Assembly (NCBI GenBank): GCA_002450255.1
Contig: DJYW01000014.1
Span: 1-19,262, forward strand
Direction of reading: 5' to 3'
DNA length: 19,262 nucleotides
Source: Gammaproteobacteria bacterium UBA6968
GTDB taxonomy: Bacteria; Pseudomonadota; Gammaproteobacteria; Pseudomonadales; Azotimanducaceae
Positions 8,298 to 13,161 of the stretch are shown here, piece by piece. Position numbers and translations under genes: made by a program. Each line of letters begins with the position of its first letter. Within the stretch, counting starts at the first letter, position 1. The notes beneath the pieces are model-generated. The model saw nothing but the letters and a program-made list of their open reading frames with translations. It was not told where the DNA came from and did not search any database.

Positions 8298-8807
8298 ATG
8301 AAATTGCCTTTGATTGTTGCAGCAACGATTTTCTTTCTTAGCGGATGCGTAGGCCCTGCGCCTATGCCGGAACCGGCACTCGTGGAACCCGCAGAGGTCG
8401 CTGTTGCTGAGCCGCAATATCCAGATGATACTGAGCTGGACCGTGCCTTGAGGCGTCTGGTCGCCGATTTGGAGACAGCAGTAATGAGCATGTCCGACGA
8501 CGGGTCAGATGAAAACAAAGACGGCGCGCCCGGCAAATATATGGTTCAGGAAGGGGATTATCTCGACCTGATCATTAAGCGCACCATGGCCGATTCACCG
8601 ATTAACGAAAGTATGCTTCGTCGAGCCTTTGTTTCGGCTAATCCGCATGCCTTCAAGCGCTCCAATCCAAATTGGTTGTTTGCAAAGAAAGAGTTACGAA
8701 TTCCTACGGTCGCCGACTTTAAGCGAATCATTTTTAGGACGGGTGGCCTTGAGCAGATGCGCGGAAAGAACAAAGACCCGCGCGCTGGTTGGGTTCAGTA
8801 TCCTTGA
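8298..8807 (+). CDS. Lipoprotein with a LysM/FimV-like domain
   Basis: The 169-residue product has a short signal with lipobox LSGC (Cys17), a Pro/Glu-rich linker (about 20-45), a helical stretch (46-65) and a LysM-like domain at about 81-136. The domain opens with YMVQEGDYLDLI, contains ANPHAF and ends LRIPT, closely like the peptidoglycan-binding module of FimV-type proteins. It should sit in the periplasm, lipid-anchored and touching peptidoglycan. It lies three bases after flgT and six before the FliK-like gene, inside the FliA-type operon, so a part in anchoring or aligning the H/T-ring assembly is a reasonable guess. It does not look like FlgO, the usual third member of the flgTOP set. 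No gene name is justified. Confidence 0.72.
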   Translation: MKLPLIVAATIFFLSGCVGPAPMPEPALVEPAEVAVAEPQYPDDTELDRALRRLVADLETAVMSMSDDGSDENKDGAPGKYMVQEGDYLDLIIKRTMADSPINESMLRRAFVSANPHAFKRSNPNWLFAKKELRIPTVADFKRIIFRTGGLEQMRGKNKDPRAGWVQYP

Positions 8808-8813
8808 GACGCA

Positions 8814-9974
8814 GTGTATAGCACCGAGTCAATTGGCACCCAGTCCCGACCAAACATTGTCTATGTTGAAGGGGCTGGCCCCTCTCTACGCTTAGCGCCA
8901 GAGCAAGCCCGATTGCTCGGGCTGCAGCCTGGTCAAATCATCCACGGTGTCGTTACTCAAAAAGCAGATGGCAACGTCCTTAATTTCGGCAATAGAGGGG
9001 TTTTGCTACCCCAGGGAATGGGCCAAGACGGACAACGAATGTCGCTGCAAATGTTGATGGTTGGCGGCCAAGCGGTGCTACGTCAAATTAAAGAGGGCGG
9101 CAAGGATGGCTCAATCGCTTTGCGGGACAGACCGGACGTCAGCGGCCCTCTCGCTAAACTGCAACGTCTGCAAAGCAGCGCAGCCAACACGGGTCATCTC
9201 TCCCGTCTTTTTACTGGTGGCTTTCTAGAGAGTCTGCTTGGTAAGGCGAGCAATGAGCCAGCGCTGGCGCAACTCAATAATCACCTTCTAACTAGTCTGC
9301 GTTTAGACGGCGCGAGCATCCAGCGTGCCATTCTGCAAAGCGGTTTGTTCACAGAACAACAAATAAAGGCGGGTATCCCGCAGTCCCAGCTGGGGATCAA
9401 GGCCGCGCTGATGGAGATCCGTCGTGTCCTGCTCGCCCGAGGCGCGGATGTCAGTACCCTGGGGGGTGCAATAGATGAACTGACGGGACTGCAACTTGAA
9501 ACGCTAGCGCATGCGACACAACGCTCCGTGTCGCTGCATTGGACGTTAATCTTTGCAGATCAAAATCCGGTGTTAATCACACTGACTAAGGAAAAGGCCA
9601 GTGCCGAAGATCAACCGGATAGTCCCGGCCAAACAACTTGGCAAGTGGACCTAACTATTCCCTGGAAGCTCGTAGACGGGCATATGCCGAAAAAGAAGGC
9701 GGTCGAAACCCTATCCGCAGAAAATCAGTCTGCAGAGAGTCAATCGGTAGAGCTTTCAGCGAATGTGCGCTATCAGGATTCTGGGCTAGCGGTACGGCTT
9801 TGGGTTCCCGATGCGGGTGTTTGTCAGGTCGCGAGAGAGGGAGAACCTCATTTGCGCAAAATGTTGGCCAACGCCGGCGTGACGCTTGGCTCTTTTGTCG
9901 CATTCGCGCGAGCGAAACAGAGCAACGAGGCATCTGTCAGCCAAGCCAGCGAAGGAATTTCCATCGATGTATAA
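8814..9974 (+). CDS. FliK-like hook-length control protein
   Basis: The 386-residue product resembles FliK-family proteins. Its N-terminal part is variable (LRLAPEQARLLGLQPGQ, then VLLPQG). Its C-terminal region (about 260-365) has the alternating beta pattern of the Flg_hook domain: WQVDLTIPW, then VELSANVRYQDSGLAVRLWV, then a helix (HLRKMLANAGV). FliK measures the hook and triggers FlhB to switch export to filament substrates. The start is a GTG at 8814, since the next in-frame ATG is near residue 69 and would drop conserved-looking sequence; the ribosome site (GAGAC) is weak. It begins six bases after the lipoprotein gene and its stop overlaps the next gene. Because it pairs with a FlhB C-domain homologue away from the hook genes, it may be a second FliK-type protein and not the main ruler. 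Confidence 0.65.
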   Translation: MYSTESIGTQSRPNIVYVEGAGPSLRLAPEQARLLGLQPGQIIHGVVTQKADGNVLNFGNRGVLLPQGMGQDGQRMSLQMLMVGGQAVLRQIKEGGKDGSIALRDRPDVSGPLAKLQRLQSSAANTGHLSRLFTGGFLESLLGKASNEPALAQLNNHLLTSLRLDGASIQRAILQSGLFTEQQIKAGIPQSQLGIKAALMEIRRVLLARGADVSTLGGAIDELTGLQLETLAHATQRSVSLHWTLIFADQNPVLITLTKEKASAEDQPDSPGQTTWQVDLTIPWKLVDGHMPKKKAVETLSAENQSAESQSVELSANVRYQDSGLAVRLWVPDAGVCQVAREGEPHLRKMLANAGVTLGSFVAFARAKQSNEASVSQASEGISIDV

Positions 9975-10281
9975 GCAGAGTAGTCCGGCAGAATCTACTG
10001 ACCCAGCAGCGGGTCAGGCTGGCAAAAAAGCGGTCGCGTTGCTTTATGACAAGGTCCGAGCGCCCATTCTCAAAGCGAAGGGAGAAGGCGAGTTCGCGCT
10101 GGAAATCATTCGCATTGCAAAAGAGCACAATATTCCTATCGCGGAAGACCCAGTATTGGCAGAAACGCTATCTTATCTTCAGCTGGAAGAAGAGATACCG
10201 GAAGAAGTTTATGTGTCAGTGGCGACAGTCTTATCGTGGGTTTACTGGCTGCAGGGTCGGCAGCCGGATTCATCAAGCTAA
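9967..10281 (+). CDS. FlhB C-terminal domain homologue (FhlB/YlqH type)
   Basis: The 104-residue protein corresponds to the cytoplasmic part of the export switch FlhB without its membrane domain. KKAVALLYD, then PILKAKGEGEFALEIIRIAK, then NIPIAEDPVLAETL, IPEEVYVSVATVLSWVYWL follow the FlhB C-domain pattern after the cleavage site. The autocleavage motif NPTH is absent, so it resembles the already-processed C-terminal fragment. The start ATG lies inside the end of the FliK-like gene (ATGTATAA, eight-base overlap), which points to translational coupling. In Salmonella a free FlhB C-terminal fragment can affect export specificity, so a modulatory role is plausible here; that is inference. Its stop is directly adjacent to the stop of the opposing flgN. 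Confidence 0.82.
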   Translation: MYKQSSPAESTDPAAGQAGKKAVALLYDKVRAPILKAKGEGEFALEIIRIAKEHNIPIAEDPVLAETLSYLQLEEEIPEEVYVSVATVLSWVYWLQGRQPDSSS

Positions 10282-10656
10282 TTAACGGTTCGGTTTGATT
10301 CGGCCTAGCTTGGTATAGACGTTGGTGGAAGACGACGATTGGCCTACCAAAGTCGTTAAAATATTTTGCGTCACTTCGACCTGGCGTTTTAAGACCAGGT
10401 CGTTGCGTATATGAGCTTCCTTGCACGCCTCGAGGCGGCTGCTTATCGTATCCAGAGCGCCTGCTTGATCAGAATTTGCTTCCTGGAAGGCAGCTGACAT
10501 CAGCGATTCAATGTCACTGAGCAGCGCGACTTTCTCCGTTTGCAGGGCTTCTAAAGTATCAAAGTCGCGGTTTGAGAGTGCCGTAAATTCTTTTTCGAGC
10601 ACGAGCGAAAGCGCCTCGACTTGTTGGTCAAGGCGCGATAAGTGTTCTTTAATCAA
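10282..10656 (-). CDS. flgN: Flagellar export chaperone FlgN
   Basis: The 124-residue, mostly helical protein matches the FlgN family, which binds the hook-filament junction proteins FlgK and FlgL and delivers them to FlhA. Helices span about 1-60 (LDQQVEALSLVLEKEFTAL, ALQTEKVALLSDIESL) and 65-108 (DTISSRLEACKEAHIRND), and the Gly/Ser-rich loop GQSSSS precedes VYTKLGRI, a typical FlgN ending. Translation appears to start at a TTG (10654-10656), supported by AGAAGG seven bases upstream (10664-10669 on the opposite strand). It follows flgM after 20 bases and shares its promoter. The gene ends base-to-base with the convergent FlhB-like gene. Confidence 0.9.
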   Translation of the reverse strand: MIKEHLSRLDQQVEALSLVLEKEFTALSNRDFDTLEALQTEKVALLSDIESLMSAAFQEANSDQAGALDTISSRLEACKEAHIRNDLVLKRQVEVTQNILTTLVGQSSSSTNVYTKLGRIKPNR

Positions 10657-10676
10657 CGCTTAGCCTTCTGAAGCGG

Positions 10677-10973
10677 CTAAAGTAGCTTTTCAAGTTCAGC
10701 AAAATTCTCAGCTATTTTCTTGGCGTCGAGCGGGAAGCGACCTGCTTCAACAGCAGCACGGATTTCTTGAACTCGAGCGGCGTCCATAATTGCATTTGAC
10801 TCAGCAGACTTAACGGCTTCGCTTAATTCAACCTCGACACTCTTATGCGCTTCAGTTTTATTATTTTCTACTCGCGCAGAATCTCGGGGTTCCACCTCTG
10901 CGGTCTTTTTGGCGGCACTGGCTGCGTCAACTTTGGGCTGTGCGTTATTAACTGTTTGTTTTGTGATTTCCAT
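10677..10973 (-). CDS. flgM: Anti-sigma-28 factor FlgM
   Basis: The 98-residue protein binds FliA and blocks late gene expression until it is exported through the completed hook-basal body. The N-terminal half is polar and probably unfolded (MEITKQTVNN, rich in Lys, Glu, Ala), as needed for export. The C-terminal sigma-binding part has the family pattern ARVQEIRAAVEAGRFPLDAKKIAENF at about residues 65-90. The ATG at 10973 has GAG eight bases upstream; a TTG four codons earlier is less likely. A FliA-type promoter lies directly upstream, forming the usual autoregulatory loop, and read-through from flgA may supply early FlgM. flgN follows after 20 bases. Confidence 0.92.
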   Translation of the reverse strand: MEITKQTVNNAQPKVDAASAAKKTAEVEPRDSARVENNKTEAHKSVEVELSEAVKSAESNAIMDAARVQEIRAAVEAGRFPLDAKKIAENFAELEKLL

Positions 10974-11026
10974 GATTAATCTCAAATGTCTCTAACTCTT
11001 AGACACAAATAGTTTATTCGAACGTT

Positions 11027-11053
11027 AAATCGGTAAGGAACAGTGCAACTTTA
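11027..11053 (-). promoter_or_regulatory. Sigma-28 (FliA) promoter for flgM-flgN
   Basis: On the minus strand TAAAG (11049-11053) is followed after 14 bases by ACCGATTT (11027-11034). The -35 is a perfect match to TAAAGTT and the -10 differs from GCCGATAA at three positions. The site lies between flgA and flgM, about 55 bases upstream of the flgM start, which is the expected place for the class of promoter that keeps FlgM under FliA control. Confidence 0.78.
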
Positions 11054-11071
11054 GGTATTTTCTAGTTTTTT

Positions 11072-12043
11072 TCATTTTATGGTCACCGCTTTGGATTCAC
11101 CAGTAATCTTTACGAATAAATCCTTACCGCTGTCGTTGCTACGCACTTTGATGCGTTCGCCCAAATAACCATCTTCCAGCGCTGTTGCTTGTGATTGGAT
11201 CGCGTAGCCGGAGCCGTCCGCGGAAACCAATACAGAGTCGCCGCGTCTTATCAGTTTTGCTCTCGTCAACAATCGTTTGGTTAATACGCTTCCACCTTCG
11301 ACGGTGCGATTAGTAGTAAATAAATTCAAACCTTCGAGCGTTTTGAGCGCGTCCTTCGGTACATCTAAAAGGCGTGACTCAAGGATTACCGAATCTCTTG
11401 TTAGAGGAGCACCTGTGGGCAGAGTCCTGGTTACGATTACTACCCTCTGCATCTTGCCGATGTCTTCAGTCAGCAACACATCTCCAGCCGTTACGGGCTT
11501 CATGACAAAGTATCCATCGACCGTATCAATGCCTCTAAGTGCGTTACGAGGAATTTGTCGAGTCGGTCGCTGTACCCGCCGCACATTTTCTGCAGTTAGC
11601 TGCGCACCGGCGGCTAAGTCCGCAAAGGTTACCCAGGTTGCAGCAGTGCTGGCCGCAGTGGATCGTGTTTGTACCGAAGCAAGTTTCAGCCACCTTTGCC
11701 ATATAGGAGCGGTGCAGGTGACTTCAATCAAACGAGAAGTCGGCCCGGACCGAGAAAACTTAAATGGTTTCGAACAGTTAGGGACGATTAATCTGCGGTC
11801 ATTGAGATTAGGCTTCGACGCTTTTGGTAGTCCTTGCTGTTCTAGCCAGGCGGTCATCTGTCCCTCAAGCGCTGCTTTTTCGGATGATCCGGGTGGTGTC
11901 GTCGAGTTGGCGAAAGCTGAGCTCAGCGCCAGTACCGTTGCACAGACGCAGACCCACGCCCAGATACAGGCGCGAGCAATTTCAATCAGCCTTGCGATGG
12001 CACCTTTAACAACGGGCTCTGCGTCTTTTGTAATTTCTATCAT
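11072..12043 (-). CDS. flgA: P-ring assembly chaperone FlgA, with duplicated SAF-like domain
   Basis: FlgA helps FlgI subunits assemble into the P ring in the periplasm. The 323-residue product has a signal segment (WAWVCVCATVLALSSAFA, cut before NS), an N-terminal domain (about 48-130), then two consecutive SAF-like units at about 137-199 and 201-262, and the C-terminal beta domain with RRGDSVLVSADGSG and EDGYLGERIKVRS. Typical FlgA proteins are 220-240 residues with one SAF unit. The repeat is visible as LAAGAQLT/LPTGAPLT, IPRNAL/VPKDAL and VTAGDVL/VEGGSVL. I chose the ATG at 12043; a GTG seven codons upstream (12064) is possible, and neither has a strong ribosome site. Expression is probably from the sigma-54 promoter at 12185-12202. 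flgM lies 98 bases downstream. Confidence 0.92.
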   Translation of the reverse strand: MIEITKDAEPVVKGAIARLIEIARACIWAWVCVCATVLALSSAFANSTTPPGSSEKAALEGQMTAWLEQQGLPKASKPNLNDRRLIVPNCSKPFKFSRSGPTSRLIEVTCTAPIWQRWLKLASVQTRSTAASTAATWVTFADLAAGAQLTAENVRRVQRPTRQIPRNALRGIDTVDGYFVMKPVTAGDVLLTEDIGKMQRVVIVTRTLPTGAPLTRDSVILESRLLDVPKDALKTLEGLNLFTTNRTVEGGSVLTKRLLTRAKLIRRGDSVLVSADGSGYAIQSQATALEDGYLGERIKVRSNDSGKDLFVKITGESKAVTIK

Positions 12044-12184
12044 ACGAGTCTCGGTTCGATGCACTCAGTGGGGCCGAGCGGGATTAAAGCCGCCGCCGAA
12101 AACGTAGCGCTCTTAGGGTGCTTTTTACAAGGCGTTCTGTTGCTTCGCTGCCTTTCGCCTCTTCCTAATTTCTTTCAAGTAACG

Positions 12185-12202
12185 TTGCAAGGACTCTGCC
12201 AA
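12185..12202 (-). promoter_or_regulatory. Sigma-54 promoter for flgA
   Basis: On the minus strand the site reads TTGGCAGAGTCCTTGCAA. It fits TGGCACG-N4-TTGCW with the GG and GC elements exactly 10 bases apart and a perfect TTGCA. Transcription would start near 12175, giving a leader of about 130 bases before flgA. It could also deliver early FlgM and FlgN by read-through. Confidence 0.75.
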
Positions 12203-12638
12203 TTCTCGACATATACCGGCCAGCGGGCTTAAAGACCTCTCTGTTATACACCTGATTTATCGGCGCCCAATCGCTCGGGATGTCTTTTGGCGCGAAATCT
12301 GCAGTGTTTGCCTGGACGGCACTGTGGCATGGATGGATCTGTGTGTCGTGTCGATATTCGGGGGGCACTCGAAGCAGGCATGGCCGCGGTTTACATCGGC
12401 TTTATCGTTCTAATGCCTAGTAATAAAGAGGGATAAGCTATGTCAGAAATCAGCAGTCTTTGTCGAAAATCTTTCGCGATCGTCAATATTTTGACGGATA
12501 TCAAGGCGGCAAGCAGTGTTGCCGGATCGGTGTTGATTTGCCGGTAAATCCATCAGCCCAAAAAGTAACAAAATATAACTTGATGATTTTTATGAAAAAA
12601 TTGAAAAGCAACAAACGTTTAGCTGACGCTTTAATAGC

Positions 12639-12654
12639 TGGCACGCTCTTTGCT
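12639..12654 (+). promoter_or_regulatory. Sigma-54 promoter for the flgB operon
   Basis: TGGCACGCTCTTTGCT is an exact match to the sigma-54 consensus TGGCACG-N4-TTGCW, preceded by the preferred pyrimidine. GG and GC are 10 bases apart. Transcription would start near 12665, about 85 bases before the flgB ATG. It should drive flgB, the embedded flagellin, flgC, flgD and flgE as one unit. Confidence 0.88.
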
Positions 12655-12748
12655 GTATCGGCTGGGCCGGAACGCTCTACAACAAAGAGATCGGCAAGTA
12701 GATCAAAAACTTTAGGACTTTTTAGATAAGGATTAACGAGGCGAGGCG

Positions 12749-13129
12749 ATGCAAATCTACAACAATATTTTCGGTCCAACAGAACAGGCTTTGGATTTGC
12801 GCAGCAAACGACTGTCGATGATCTCGTCAAATATCGCGAATTCAGATGTCAAAGGCTACAAAGCCCAGGACATGGATTTTAAGAAAATCATGGCAGAGCA
12901 AACGTCATCCGATATGCAGCGAACGAGTCCACTCCACATGGATGCCACTGCCAAGCGGAAAGCAAATTTGGTTTACCGCGTGCCGATTAATCCAATGCAA
13001 AACGACAATTCTGTAGAGGTTAACTATGAGCAAGCCCAATTCGGTAAAGAAGCAACGCGTTATTCGGCGACATTGCAATTTTTAGAGAATCGAGTGGGTG
13101 GCATCCGTCGTTCCCTCCGAGGTGAATAA
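12749..13129 (+). CDS. flgB: Flagellar proximal rod protein FlgB
   Basis: The 126-residue product is a rod subunit between the MS ring and the hook. The N-terminal rod signature is clear: LDLRSKRLSMISSNIANSD followed by VKGYKAQDMDF (residues about 15-45). The middle has YRVPINPMQNDNSVEVNYEQ, a FlgB hallmark, and the C-terminal helix (ATRYSATLQFLENRVGGIRRSL) completes the D0 coiled coil. Length is normal (about 130). The ATG at 12749 follows a GAGGCGAGGCG ribosome site. It is the first gene of the operon behind the sigma-54 promoter. What is odd is its neighbour: a flagellin gene begins 32 bases downstream where flgC normally begins. Confidence 0.95.
   Translation: MQIYNNIFGPTEQALDLRSKRLSMISSNIANSDVKGYKAQDMDFKKIMAEQTSSDMQRTSPLHMDATAKRKANLVYRVPINPMQNDNSVEVNYEQAQFGKEATRYSATLQFLENRVGGIRRSLRGE
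12963..12989 (+). promoter_or_regulatory. Tentative sigma-28 site inside flgB
   Basis: CAAAT (12963-12967), a 14-base gap and GCCGATTA (12982-12989) resemble the two better FliA sites in this window in -10 sequence and spacing, but the -35 is poor. It would place a start near 13000, about 160 bases before the flagellin ATG. The -10 bases also encode the conserved FlgB residues VPIN, so the match may be a by-product of coding. Confidence 0.25.
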
Positions 13130-13161
13130 AAGAATATTGCTGAAACAAGCAGAGGAATCCT

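Larger units (their letters stand above)
12044..12748. other. Divergent intergenic region between flgA and flgB
   Basis: This 705-base region contains two sigma-54 promoters facing opposite ways (12185-12202 toward flgA, 12639-12654 toward flgB). The cheV and cheR genes that sit here in Vibrio and Shewanella are absent, and nothing resembling them remains. Short frames on both strands overlap the promoters and show no family resemblance. One 35-codon plus-strand frame (12440-12547) has a fair ribosome site (GAGGG) but no recognisable product. A weak FliA-like site (TCAAA, 14-base gap, TTAGATAA at 12703-12729) lies just before flgB. Activator sites for the sigma-54 promoters probably lie between them but were not recognised. 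Confidence 0.65.

Noticed and set aside
12165..12368. 67-codon minus-strand open frame upstream of flgA
   Set aside because: It overlaps the sigma-54 promoter of flgA (12185-12202), has no recognisable domain and no convincing ribosome site.
12440..12547. 35-codon plus-strand frame with a GAGGG ribosome site upstream of flgB
   Set aside because: The product is unrecognised and very short and no promoter is evident. It could be a chance frame in the divergent regulatory region.
12460..12729. 89-codon plus-strand frame before flgB with a signal-peptide-like stretch
   Set aside because: The hydrophobic stretch is encoded by the sigma-54 promoter itself and the transcription start predicted for flgB lies inside the frame.
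12703..12729. FliA-like site TCAAA-N14-TTAGATAA just before flgB
   Set aside because: The -10 lacks the GCC part and the start would fall about ten bases before the flgB ATG, so I do not list it as a promoter.
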